A DNA stretch of 64,000 nt. Source: Takifugu bimaculatus. Taxonomy: Eukaryota; Chordata; Actinopteri; Tetraodontiformes; Tetraodontidae. The DNA lies in assembly GCA_004026145.2 (NCBI GenBank), contig CP034983.1, positions 13,763,488 to 13,827,487 on the forward strand, written 5' to 3'. Made by a program: the position numbers and the translations under genes. Below, in pieces: positions 33,841 through 47,334 of this stretch. The notes below the pieces were generated by a model that was not told where the DNA came from, did not search any database, and saw only the letters and a program-made list of their open reading frames with translations. Positions within the stretch are counted from its first letter, which is position 1. Each line of letters opens with the position of its first letter.

Positions 33841-36175
33841 CTTTCTCTGCAGAGCTCAGATGAATAACTGGTCGATATGTCAGCTTCATTTCCAGCTTTT
33901 ATTTTGAAAAACAAACCCTGCACATGACAGGATGTAGAAACAATAACTGGTCTAGAATTACTTCTTTTTACATCCGTTATTGGGCCACACACACACTCTG
34001 TCAGGGAGACGATGAGGGTGGCAGCAGGGCTTGAGCGAGCCACCCCCTCTCACCTGCTTCACATCAAAGCGCCCCCATGATGCCCCTTTCATCCCGCTCA
34101 CCACCATCTGCCCCGCTCTCCATCTGTTATTGATATTTACATGCACACACACAGCCCTCAGAAGTGCCAATTCTCAATGCTGAGCCACAAAATGAGCGAG
34201 GAGGAACTCGGTTACTATGGCTACGCAGATTTTCTCACAAGTGCTATAATAAGCGTTGTGGTGTTTTGCATGTGCTGCGCCTGGGTTTGTCCATTGTTTG
34301 ATCTGGGGCCTCATCCCCGCCCTGTGCCACAACTTTCCTACTGAGGGAGCATCGCCAAGAGGCCGGTGCGCTCAGATTAGCGTAGCGGCTTCTGACACAG
34401 CTAAATTAGTCCTCTTTAGTGTTCACATAGTCACGGATTACTGAAACATCAAGCTAACTTATTCTCTGAGGTCAGAAATGCTAACACACCTCCATGATAA
34501 TAATTATCATGCTGAAGAAGCTGAAGGACGTCTTCCATCGTCAGATCTGTGTCAGGACAATGTTCTAGCGTTGTGGTGGGGCAAGTTCAAGGTTTTCCAC
34601 CTCGACTCTGCCGCCGATGCTCCCTCAATTCCTTTAACTAAAAGCATTTCAATGAGACAAATAGTGCCTCCAATCACGACGGCGAGCAGTTCATCCAGAG
34701 AAAAGTGTTGGCACCAATATTTTTAAAAGGCTGCGGATTCATGCGCCAGCTAAATCCACCTTTTCTACCTTGAATGATTTTAAAAGTCCCAAGAATTTCG
34801 CCGAAATCCCAAAAAAAACGCAAACCCGGAAGCGCCGGCGACGATCTCCTCATCCGCTGGCAGCCAGCGCTGCATTATTTAGAGGCAATCTCGGCACAAC
34901 TTTTCGGATCCACGCCATCCTGCGGAAAATGTGGCGGAGGCGGCACCGCGTTGGCTGTGGGAGGAACACGGAGACTTGGAAGGACAGAAGAGAACAATGA
35001 AGAGGCATTCTCAATGAATATTTCAGAGCGGCGCGACGATATATTCGACAAAAGAGCTCAAGTTTGGCCCCCGGACCTGGAAAACCCACTTAAACAGTTT
35101 AGCAGCAGTTAACTGAAGAAGCTTTACCAATAAAGCCCCGTCGTATTTATCACGGATGTACACAAATCGATTCCAACTATAATCCGATAACGAGGCTCGT
35201 GCATCTTTGATTGAGCGGCACAAAGGAGCGCGCTGCCGCACCAGCGTTGGAGTGTTTCTCAGAGCGGCGGAAACAGGATTCCTCCGCTCTGGCCAGGGCC
35301 AGGGCCAGGTCACGGGGGCCAATAAGTGGCCGAATTCGATTAGCTGTAACTTACGGTGATGAAATTCCACTGCAGAGGACAGGGCTGCTCTTTTAGGCCC
35401 GCTGATTTGATTAACGTCCTCTGCTTACAGGAATTCAGATCGCCGGGAAATCATCCGAAAACACGTTAATAAGAGGATCGTTTTAATGAGAGCTGAAGGA
35501 ATTCTGCCAGCTGAAGCTCGGCACTTGGACAAAAGGCTGGATAAAGTATGAACCTGATTCGGACGCCTCCTGTAACAAAGTTTAAAGCGTTACAGGCTAT
35601 TTTTAGAGCGCTTGTCCGGTTGAAGCCATTCTGGAACGGCGAGACGCGTTTTTGCGAGAAGCTCGTAAAAGCCGTCGGCTAACTTGGCAGCAGAAGAGCC
35701 TTGTATTCAGACGGGTCCCCTTGATTCCGTTTCCAGCCTTTTCCTCCTTTAAGTTCCGTCCGTGCCAATGCCGGCAGGTGGCGGACGACGCGGCAGCTTG
35801 AACATGGAAATACTGCACTTTGAATTCATGCGTCTTGCGATTTTATTTGAAAATACATAACAGGGAGTGACAACGTGGGCCTGACTCATGTTGTAATGGC
35901 TCACAGGCGTATACAGTGCATACTGTTCACGTTGCTTATTATCATACTGTCTGTTTTCTCCTCTGTCGGGGACTAATGGCCCCTGCAGACGTGAGCATTA
36001 GCTGTTTGAGGGCCAGCAGATGAGAGCGGGCTTTGTTGAACACAGCAGTCAAAGGGTCCTTGTCCAGATGGTCCCGTGGTTTAACCCCTGCGGGTCATGA
36101 GACGACCAGTGTTGCTCACTGAAGCATGAACGCCCTCCGGAGTGCATGTGCATGTGGGTTAACCTGCAACCCTGG

Positions 36176-36402
36176 CTGCTCCTCTTCTGCTCCTCTCCTG
36201 CTCCCCTCCTGCTCCTCTCCTGCTCCCCTCCTGCTCCTCTCCTGCTCCTCTCCTGCTCCCCTCCCGCTCCTCTCCTGCTCCCCTCCCGCTCCCCTCCTGC
36301 TCCCCTCCTGCTCCTCTCCTGCTCCCCTCCTGCTCCTCTCCTGCTCCCCTCCCGCTCCCCTCCTGCTCCCCTCCTGCTCCTCTCCTGCTCCTCTCCTGCT
36401 CC
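36176..36402. repeat. 11-bp-unit polypyrimidine minisatellite
   Basis: About 20 copies of an 11-bp unit, CTCCTGCTCCC alternating with CTCCTGCTCCT and occasional CTCCCGCTCCC/T. The plus strand is almost pure pyrimidine with one G per unit. Because 11 is not a multiple of three, all three frames stay open and produce repetitive Ser-Cys-Ser-Pro or Gly-Glu-Arg-rich translations that are artefacts. Confidence 0.95.
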
Positions 36403-38441
36403 CACTTACAAAGGCAGGGTTACAGTTGACCATTTACATCAGAAAGAAAATCCTCATATGGCTTTAACCCCTTCATTTACCTGCCTCCCTTTCAACATAA
36501 ACATGTAATTTAAAGCATGGAATACACCTCAAACAGGAAGAGAGGTGCATTCCTCCTTAAAATCTTCCTTTCGGATGCTTTGTAGTTAAAGGCAGTGGAT
36601 TAAAGGGTAATGTCACAGGAGAAGATGCTAGCATACGATTCAAACCCTGTGTCCAACCTGCAACCACTGAGCCTGTTTGCATGACCATTGAAGTGGGAGC
36701 AATCCCATATTTCTAATACTCCTATCTGGATTTGCACGCACTTCAGAAGTCCGTGACCCGGTAGGTGAACCGGCGTTAGCGCGGAAGCTAACCGACCTCC
36801 CTGCAGACCTCGCTTTTGTTTTGTTGCTCTGTGTTTGTTCTGTTTTTCTGTGGTTTTTGCGTGTGCGCTGATGTAAAACAACGCACAATTGCACAGTCTG
36901 TGTCGGCACGACTAGATCTCGGAGCGTCGCGCAGACACAGACTGCGAAACCCTCCGGCGGCGACGTTTCATTTGGTACTCCCCGCCGCCTCCCGTCACCC
37001 CTGTTCTGCTCTGACTGGCAGCTGTTCCACCCTCAGCCTCGTTCCGGCGCCGCGCAGACACGCCGCAATAAAGTGAGAAACTCTGCTCGGATTGAAGGCG
37101 ACCTTTTAGAAACGGTTTAATCACTGCCCGTCCTCTGTGTCGCGCCGCGGAAATGTCAGCATGCTAAATCGTTGATGAATCACAAAACAACCTTGCAATT
37201 ACGCCCGATGTTCGGCGCGGCGGCGATGGCCACCCCCGCCGAGGTGCGCGGCCTCCGCTTTGTTGCGCGCGTGGTTAAACAGCGGCGCGGCGAGGAGAGG
37301 TCGGCTCACTCCGGAGTGAAACGGAACAGCAGAGGGCGACGGCCGGGCGGGCTGCTTCAGTCACCGAGACAAGGGCATTAGCGTCTGCGTGTAGAGATGC
37401 GGTCAAAGAAGGGGGGGTAAGGGGGGGCTGAGGAGAGCCAACGATAAAAAGCTGGCCCCTCCGAATCAGCAGGAGTGAGAAACATCTCGCAGAGCTCAGA
37501 TGGATGCCGAGCGCCAGATGGCTGTCGGTGCTCGTTCCGACAAGTCAGCAGTCGGCTTTAATAGCGGCAGCAGCCAGGATCGGGACAGCGCGGGAGGGGC
37601 CAGCCACCTGGACAGCGTGTCTTTGGTGTCAACCAAAAAGAGCAGAGCTTTTCAGGAAGGTTCTAAGCCATTTCTTCCTCCCGCCTCATCGCTTTCCTCC
37701 AAACTCCATCCGACTATGTCGCTTTTCTCCATCTGCGCCTCACGTCGTCTGGAAATTCACCTCCCCCGACTGATGTCCTGCCTCCATCACCTGTCGCTAA
37801 ATGGGTCGAATAAGAGGGTCTGAGATTGAAAACGGGTTCTAAGAAAGTTCCCGAGCTCCGTCTTGTAAGGGCGGCGAGTATGTGAGAGCAGCGTGAGCGT
37901 GGCCCGCTGCCTGAGCTGCCCCATTAAGGCTAAGCTAAAGGGCAAAAGGCAGATAAGGAGAGGAATGAAAGCGCGGCACCAAGACGACAAGGACTGAAGA
38001 ACATAAAGTGATTTCTGGAGTGCCGGGGTGACGCGAGAGCGGCTGAATGAGTCAGCCTCGCCGGCAAAGGTGACAGATTGAGTTTGCCGAGTGAAAGATT
38101 GGACAGGATGTCGTAGGAGACAGGCATAAAAGAGAATCGGTGAGGAGTTATTCCTTCATCGGCGAAGCGAGAGAGGGACCGAGAATCAAGGAGGCTGAGT
38201 TCTGCTCTGCATCGAAGGGAAAAGCCGGCCCGCTCACACTGGATTTATATTTAGAGTTCCTGACAAACTGCGTCTTGAAGAACATTCCGACATTTGCATC
38301 TCTGCAGGGAAGCAGGGTCACGGACAGCTGCTGAGTCAGCGATCCATCTGCAAGTAATGAAACACCGTGGGAGTGTTATCCTCCCGTGGCCTAGTTACCT
38401 CTCCAAACAAGGTGGGGCTCCCTTGATTGTCCAGATAATTC

Positions 38442-38473
38442 TCACACACACACACACACACGCACACACACAC
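38442..38473. repeat. (CA)n microsatellite
   Basis: A CA repeat of about 16 units with one CG interruption. Confidence 0.95.
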
Positions 38474-40554
38474 TTGTGCAACAAGGTTGAAAAGCAGCAA
38501 ACGGCGCTTCGCAGTGGCAGTCTTATCTGTTCTGACTCGTGACTGAAATATCTCAGAGTGTGTTCCAGATGACAGGGTCCTCGCTGGACGACTCACCCAG
38601 GCGGCGTTGCTATTAATATCCACGTGTTTGCGAGGTTTTCGTGTTTGTCCTCAAAAAAAGTCAAGTAGCGGAAGTGCTCTGAAAAGCAGCCAGGCAAACT
38701 CCTCTGCTGGGGATCGAAAAGACCTGTTTGCACTACAGAACTGTTTTAAATAGCTCCCTGGAATGGAAATTATCTCTTCATGCCCCAAAAAACATGCACT
38801 TTATTTGTTCCTCTCATCTAACAACATGCTAGCTGGGCTGCCGGCGTGCCGCACAGATCACAAAAACATAGAACATATGGTGGATTATTATAAATGTGTC
38901 TACCTTGTAGGCATTCTCCATGGTAGGCGTTGGACATGTTTACATGCAGGTAGAAGCTTGGTGGGAGGGGACGCTCTCAAAGGAAAGCAGCGTTAGCTTA
39001 ACGCCGCAAAATTAAATTGAAACAAACACACTCGACGCTCTTTATTCCTGTTGCTGTTTCTGTTAAACGGCATTTTGACAGCTTGGGGGAGGGAGGGGAG
39101 CCAGGGAAGACGAAGAGGAGAGACAAAGGGACTCTCTGAGGCTCTGTACAGCGAGTTTGGACAAGAGGAGAGCTGTAAGTCATCCTTACAGTTTCCTGTT
39201 TGCAAATCCCACTTGGACGTGCTTCTCACGGTGCGGGTGGGGGTGGGGATTCATATCTGACAGCTAACACTCCGCCCACGTTACGCCAGAGTTTGTTAAC
39301 ACACGGAATGGGAAAAGTAACTGAGAGATACTTGCAAATCACGGCCTGTTATGCATTTTTCCCCCCAAAAAAAACGACAACAGCTCAGGATCAATGCCAA
39401 CAATGTCAACAGTGCACGGCACAAATCAGCGGCAACAGAAAACTGGTCGCACCGGCACAGATGTGCCAGGCCTGATATAAATCGCTCCATTTAGGTTACA
39501 ACATTCCATAAGCTACTCTAGACTGTTGCACCAGCAGACACAATTACATTACGAACGCATTCATTAAAGCGCTATTCTTCGCTTTATTGGGTGGAGAGTC
39601 TGTTGAAGAGAATGTAGAGAAACGGTCCACGTGCGCTACGAAAACACGTGCATAAGATAAGAAGCTACTCATTAGTGCAGGAGGAAAGGATGACTTGCAT
39701 GGGCCCAATATCCCTGAGCTCAGAACTGGAATTACCGACCTGTTTTCAGAGACAACAGGCGGTTTAACGAACCCTAGAGAATAACATCCTGTCTGCGTCT
39801 CTGCTGTGTTGGTACCGTACATACTGTTTTTTGTCTATAGGAACCACCTTGTGGTGCTGCAGTGCCTCTTAAGGGGCTGCGGGCTCCAATTACACCCAAA
39901 CACTGGGAAGAGCTGCGCGTGAAACCCTCTTCCTCTACGAAACAAACGCTCCAATCTTCATTTGATCATCACAGAATTTAGGCTACTTTCTCTTCGGGAT
40001 ACAACGCCACAACCATAATTCGCTTATCTTCATTTACTTCCGCACTGAGACGCATGAATTTTTCAAGATCTTGTATTAATAATGGGACGTTCAGTTGAGC
40101 CCCCTGAAAAATTCCTGACCGGGTTGAGGTCCACGCTCCGTGATGGCTAATTCATGCGTGAAAATGATGTCACGCGCGCCCTGAAACGCTCGCTCTCGTT
40201 TTGAGCTCCTCCGATGTGACATTGTCATACCTAAACGCCATATTATTTCTTTTTAAAAAAGGCAGTGCGAATGTGGTCAGCTGCCATCCGTCGTGGGAAA
40301 CAGCGTGATAAATCTACCCCCGATGGATTTTTCCTGACGGGACAGTCAGAAAATAAAGGTCACGCAAGGTCGCACTGCCCCAAACTCATAGCGATGCTTG
40401 AATTAGCCGCGCGTGAGCCCTGTCGGGCCTCTGCAGCAGGAGGAGATAAAACACAGAACAAGGCCAAATAAAGTCCATTTTACGTTACTGCCAAGTTAAA
40501 AAAAGGAGGCGCCATATATGGGAAAGTCTCCGACTGCAGAATTTAGGTCAACGT

Positions 40555-40572
40555 AAAAAAAAAAAAAAAAAA
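40555..40572. repeat. Poly(A) run (18 A)
   Basis: A homopolymer in the gene-free interval; no flanking target-site duplication was recognised. Confidence 0.9.
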
Positions 40573-41039
40573 CCCTCTCTGCAGCTTTAGCCTAAATTTC
40601 ACATCACTGGAGCTGCAGTAAAAACACCTCCTGTGTGGGCAGGAGATAGAGATCACACAGCTAACATTAGCAAGGCAGTAGATTCTGTAGATACCTGCAG
40701 TACAGAAATCAAAATGTAACCAGATACCAGCCTAATCTAAGGCTAATCTTTGTTGCCACATTAGGGAGGATTTGGATGAAGCGAGGCGCAGGATGACGTC
40801 ATAAATACTTGCATATATGAGAAGATAAAAAGGCATTTGCGGTGTTTTCACAGTTTCCCAGAAGCTGAAATGAAGGTGTGTCAGTTTAGCAGGGAGGGAG
40901 TTCAGGGTGGATGGATCCCCGCGGAGAGCCGGGGACGTTCGGGAGCAGGAAAAGGAGCCCGCGGGAGCCGGAGATATTATTATCAGACGGAATTCATTTC
41001 CTGTACCGCAAAGTTCACCTGGATGTCTCTCTTGGGGGT

Positions 41040-41054
41040 GGGGGGGGGGGGGGG
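41040..41054. repeat. Poly(G) run (15 G)
   Basis: An uninterrupted G tract preceded by GGGGGT. Together they could form a G-quadruplex. Confidence 0.9.
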
Positions 41055-43692
41055 CTATATTTAGTCCCTTGTTGTGAGTGGGATCCAGGAGCACAGCGGG
41101 AAGGTGGCTGGATGAGAGTCGGAGCACCAAAAGAGGAGATATAACCTTCCACTTCAAAGGGGCACACAGCGTCTTTTTGATTAAATATAGACTATATTTA
41201 CAAAGCAGTTTATAGTGCAGAGGAAATATCATCATTTTTTCAATGAGCGATGATTTGGTTTGACTCGTTAGCCTTGAAAACTAAGGTAAGGTTGTGTATT
41301 AAATGTAGGACTGGGTTAATTGCTCAGCCTTGGCGCCAGCTGCAGAGCACACAGGGATTTCCTTTCCTTATTCTAGAGAAAATGAGGAACGCTGGCCCGC
41401 TTCCGTGCGCTCCCGAAAATAAACTAGCGCTTTAAAGGGACGGGGCGCTCACCCAGGAGCCACTGTTTGGTGGGACGGAGAGAAATGAGCAGAGCGGAGA
41501 GGATGGTGTGAAGCTGTGGGTCTGGTCCACCGCTGTCAGGTGACAAGTGTCAACTTGCCCTCTGAGCTTCCTCTTCTGTCTGTGCTTTAGAGGCGGCGGG
41601 GAAAGCTTGAGGTTTATCGAGTCCCCTTCCCCAGCTGAAACCACATGAAGGCACATAGCCACGAGTCAGGGCGGACCGCAACACCCCGAAAAGACGGTTA
41701 GACTGCGGCGGAGACTGGCAGAAGGACCCGATACGGACCGACTGCAAGCCACAGAGAGCAGATGGCCGGCTCAAGCCCCGCCGAGTCCATTCTTCTTCTC
41801 CGCCGGTGCTCCGGCATGTAGCCGGGGGTCTTTAGCCCGAGTCAGAGGCTAGATGTACGAGCTTGGATACCAGAAAGGGCTGTTTCCCAGCATGCCACAG
41901 TGCTGGTTAGTCTAAAGCACGTCCGCTTCGCTCTCTCTGGCGCTTCTGTTTCCTCAACGAACCATTAAATCCACTTCTCTCCTCTCATCTGTGCATTGGG
42001 ACTCCTTGCTTGGCGGACTTTATTGTTTTCTCTCAGGTCAAAGATTTCCTTCCTCAAGAACAAACAACAGGGAAAAAAGACCCACTTTGGAGAGAACATT
42101 TGGCTCGGGAAAAAAGGAGAAAGTCTTCAAATGAAAGGCCGGTTTCGACAGTAATATTCAGGCCAGAAGGATCATAACTCATGAGCTGGATCAGAATCAG
42201 TAGCGGCGATGGGAGGCGTTTCCCTGACGGGCGCCTCGTCTGGCGTTTCAGCAAAGACAACCATCGATCACTGTCGAAGAGATGAATGGAGCCCCACCAA
42301 CTGGTGCCCTCGGACGCTGAAACTTCTGTTAGCCAAATTTAATAAGAAGAAAACACTTAGAAGCACTGACAACTACTGCATCAAAATTCCGAACAGACCC
42401 CTCATCAACTCTGCTGTGTCAGCACAAATGCAAAAATACATCTTCACGCCGCGTTCGCGCGGCTGGAAGGGATTTAAAATGCACCATTAGCCGAGCTCGG
42501 CGAGACCAACCAACGGAGCCGAAACCCTTCAGAGCCACCTGCACCCTTCAGATCGGGGCGTCCTGCTCCAGGACGAGCACCGTGGACTAAAATGTTTAAA
42601 AATAGCTGCAGTGCAACAGGAGTGGGGCTAATTTGGCTGTGAATGCATTAAAGGCTTTTTTGTTACGTGTTTTAGTTTTGGTCCTTGAATTCAAGGACTT
42701 GATTGTTGTGCTTGATTCAAGGTCTCTGCCGTTCCTGTTGGTCGTTCCTTAGAAAGACTGAATATCTGGCAGCCTTGCTGTGTTTTACCCACCTTTATCT
42801 AAACTCTGCCATATTTGCAAAGACAACAAATATAACTGCATCACATCTGCAGGCCTGGATTCTGTTTCTGAAGCACAAAGCGGTGCATCTTTTCATCTGC
42901 CTCCCTTCTGTTAATTCTCCAAGTGGCAGAGGGCTTAAACTATAGGAGGCTAAAAATAATGGCTCTATAAATAAGAGGTGGGGAGTGATGGAGAGGTGAG
43001 GTCGCTTAGCAGCTGGGCGTGCTGGCTAAGCTGGATTCATTACTGCTCGCCGCTTCCAAAGTGTAAACTCCGCATCTCCCACACACACGTCTTCATTTAC
43101 CCCCACATGTAAGCACGTATGCGCTTCCCATCGCCTCCGCATCGCCCTGTAGTCCCTCCGGAGCCTCTGCTACCCATCACACGCTCCCTAAGAGGACCTC
43201 TCCGAACGGGTCGCCCGCCGGTGGCGTGAGAAAAGTGTGCGTTTGCATCTCGGCACCTGTTTTGTTATTCATACTAGTCTGAGGATCCTCTTCCCAGGCA
43301 CCTGCTGAGGGAAACCCGTTGGTCACTGTGTGACCTGTAGCGCATTGAACATTTACATGAAACCAAAAAAAGCTCACGTTTTTACAGTGTAGCTCAGCTG
43401 CTGTGCATTTAAAGAGGACACAGACACACAAACACACGCTGTGGGTGTTTTTATTGCCCTGATGCTCCTCCAGCCTCTCTGCATTGACGTCACCCCCATT
43501 AGACCGTGCCTCTGGGCCCTTTCAGTGGAGGACTTAAGTGTTACGAGACCCCCGTCCAGAGTCAATCACCGCTCTCTGCGTATTGGCTGATTTGACAGAC
43601 TCGGTTACCACGGCGATTAGTCAGTTTCTTGGCAGGCTGCCGCCGTTGTCAGTTTGCTATTGTCAAGCAGCAGTGTGTCAATGGTAGCTGGT

Positions 43693-43724
43693 ACACACAC
43701 ACACACACACACACACACGCGCGC
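43693..43724. repeat. (CA)n-(CG)n microsatellite
   Basis: About 13 CA units passing into GCGCGC; Z-DNA-prone alternating purine-pyrimidine. Confidence 0.95.
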
Positions 43725-46700
43725 CTGCTTATAATCTGCATAGACATACAGGAGCAATCTCAGCTATTGCCTCACCCGGGACTGTTGTAAGCTGTAAGTC
43801 TGGTTCCACCGGGACCAAACCTGATAGACTAATGTGGAGATAATGTTTCAGCATCAGAATCATGATTCCCCAGCTCTCCCCAGCATCCTCATATCTTGTT
43901 TTCCACAATAAAAGCGCTGCTCACTGACCTCTGAGCTAGCATGTAGCACCTCTCTCAGCACCGTCCACAGTCTCTCTTCCCTTCATGAATATAGAATGAC
44001 TGCAAAGTACACACCAAATATAGCCTTTGCAAGAGTGCAGACATCGATAGCGACGGCCCCGCCCCGTGATTTATGGCCACCGCTGCGCAAGGCCAGGCGA
44101 AACCTTCTGCACAGAAAAGAACCGTCTGAAATAGTTCAAATGAAATCTCTTTGAATGGTGCTCGCAGACGTAAACAATGGTCGCTGCGGCCCTGCTCGTC
44201 TGGAGCCGGGTGAGAAATGAGGCTTCACCTTCGAGGCAGCGAGGAAGGCACAAGCCACTTAAAAGGAAAAGAACAGACATAATAAGAACTGCGGGATGTT
44301 TGGAGAAATAATGTCCACAAAGTGTTCTGGGAATGGGAGGGAATCCGCCGCCAATCACCAGACGCCATTAAAAATAAATGTGTTTTTAGACGTAAAAACA
44401 AATGCATTTTGCTTAAATCAGACCAACAGAGAGCAACAGAGAGAGGGAGAGAAAGATCTGCTCCACTGAGCTGTTCCACGACAAAAGAAATGACAGATGA
44501 ATGAGCTGTACACGGCGGAGAACTGATGGTGTGAACAATGCAATTTAACTTTCACGCTTCCTTTTGTTCGATAACAATGACTGGGCAAGAAAAAAAGCAA
44601 ACCTCTCCTGTAGTACTGTCTTATTGCCTCTTTTGCTTACCAGCACCCCCTTTGTTTATCAGACATGCATCTTTGGAGTCCTTGAAAGTTGGTATTTGAC
44701 TTTCCCCTCTGTCCAGTGGAGATGCTGGGTGGGCAGACTGTGTGTGAGGCCACAGTCGTTTATTAGACTGGTCCCGCTGCTGAAAGAAAGTGTTATCGCA
44801 GCTCCGCAGGCGGATGGATGTCAAAGACGAGAGAATGATAGGAGGTCAATGGGTCACGGGGGAGAGTGAATGACATCAGAGGCAGGCTTTTCCACCCCAC
44901 CACCATCTGTTCGCCCCGCAAAAACGGGACAGTCATTAGCCGGACTCCAGCTGTTGCGCCTTAGAGACCAAGCTTCTATAGACTATAGACTTCATACTAG
45001 CGCACACACACACCAGTAAAGAGCACTGGCTGCTATCCGGTGATTTTTACTTTGAAATGGCATCTTCTCACAAAGAGACACAAGGGCTTGGAGGCTCTGT
45101 TCTCACCTCATCGCGTACATTCAGCGAGCAGATGGTGCTTGTATTAGCCTGTGCATTAGCATGTAGCTATAAGCACAGACTCATGATGCCATAAGCATGT
45201 AAAGTTTAGCAGGTGAGTATGAATTATGTTGGCCTGTTAGCTTGCTAGCTTCTCTTCTACAACTGCAAAACCAGTAAGGTGTAATAAAATATCAGTAACC
45301 CATTATTAAGCATCTGATGATTATCATTATAATCATCACTGGCTTTTATAGACCAACATCAAAAAGAAGAAGTAATGGTATTCACACTAAAAGGCCTTAA
45401 CTGCCCAACATTTAAAGCCTCAGGGCCCCAGACTGCTCACTGTGACTGGTCCTCAGAACTCCTCAGGACTTCTCCATCACATCTAGCCCTCATCAAAAGG
45501 AGGAGTGAAGACAAACCAAGTTTCTGATCCTGTCGGGCCGGCTGAGGATCACAGAGAAAGGAACCACTGTTACAAAGTTAATTGCTAAGTGACGCTCGTA
45601 CTGTAGAACCTTTCACTCACGCTCAATGCGGATGTGTCTGGCTTTAGGATGCTTTGATTCACGTAGCTGCTGTCAGGAAATCATCACGTTCCCATGTGAG
45701 TTTTGTGCCAACACCTCCATTCTGGTTCCAGTGTACCCACAGTACCCAGTGACTCACAAATTCGGAAATAAAGGTTTTCAGTAACGTATGAGCTGCCCAC
45801 GACTGTTTTCCTGCACAGCACGTTAATCTAATGCCCAAAGTTCACAAGTTCATCAAGATTTATCTTGAATTGCCTGATTTAGCCATTAATTACTATCAAC
45901 TGGGCATATTAGCGCATGCTAATCACTTCAATGCGCAGCAGCATGATGAAACCCTCAAGTTTGACCTTTAATGTGCCTTGAAATTAAGACTGAAATCGAC
46001 AACAGACGAGCAGCAGAGAAGCAGACAGTTGAAGCGTTGAAGTGTGTCACGATATGTTTAAAAAAACTGTTATTTTTGCCATTTTCCTAGAATCTTCCAG
46101 GTTGTTCAGTTCTGTTCTAGACTGGGTCTCTATTCAAAGCAGCATGTGTTTAATTTCAGTCCCAACAGTTCAGAACAGGGCTGGAGACAATCACTCCACA
46201 CTCCAAACACATCTGCGATAACAGCTTTTTTCAACGAATTTCACTTTACTGCCTCTTGCACCTTTATTTGATAGCTGCGGTTAGACTTCTAAAACAGCTG
46301 CGGGCAAAAAAAAAACGCAGATGCTGTTTTAACCAGGCGCCGACATTTTTTTCTTTCTTCGCGAGAACATTTCAAAGATGGAAAGAAAAGTAAAATTCGC
46401 TGCAGGTGAGATGGAGTCTTTTCAAAGTTGTTCTCGTCCCGTCGCGCCGCACAATTGGATTAGGGGAGGAGGGGAGAGGAGAAGGTGGCGGCGCGGCAGG
46501 TGGGAGTTTGGGTAGTGAGGGAAACAGAACTCTGAAACACGGACGGGCCCTGGAGGCCTCAGAGGAAGAAAAGGCTGCCGCGAAGACGGCGAGGATGAGG
46601 ATTTACATATGCGTCCATATCCATGTGTATCGATGCGGTTTCAGCTTATGCTGCACACTCAGGGCTTCATAATCCAATAAAAACTACTTTCTATCATTAG

Positions 46701-47317
46701 CAGAGCAGCTATGCACATATGTTTAGCTTATATAATGTGCTCCTTATTTTGCTTATTTTATATCCCTAAAGAAGCAGATTTGGCTGCTGAACCGAGATCG
46801 GCCTTCTCAGCGAAGCTGGCGAGCACGATGGTCCGGGATTATATTTGCATAGTTTTCAATTCTTTATTTAAATAAGAAGAGTGGTGTCACACACACACAC
46901 TGATGTGGACGCAAACAATCAGAAGAAAGTAAAAAGGCCAGCAGTAGCATGAACTAACTTTGATAGTGCTTTGATAGCTGTAAATGGCTAAATTGTTATT
47001 CTGCCTGCCAATAAAATAGCTGTCATTCACAATAAAACAACTGCGCACTATCACAAGTACAGGACATTTGGACATTTGTTGTTGCTAAGTGTGCTGTACC
47101 TGGCATGTAATGCTAACCGTGTTGCTGTGAGAGGCTCACCTGACGTCTACAGTGGCGAAGCAGACCAGTGGCAGTGTGGGTGATGAAGCCTGCACCTCAC
47201 TTCCTGTGACGCGTCTCAAACGCCCCTCGAGTCTAAGAGCAGAGATGACATCTCTGAGCAAACCCCCTCGATTACTGCAATCCATCAAACAGGCAGACTA
47301 CTGTCCACAACTGATCT

Positions 47318-47334
47318 GGGGGGGGGGGGGGGGG
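47318..47334. repeat. Poly(G) run (17 G)
   Basis: The longest G homopolymer in the window, in the gene-free interval. Confidence 0.9.

Noticed and set aside
36049..36508. Several repetitive open frames on both strands (Gly-Glu-Arg or Ser-Cys-Ser-Pro rich)
   Set aside because: They are generated by the 11-bp minisatellite, which stays open in all frames; there is no start context, splice structure or family similarity.
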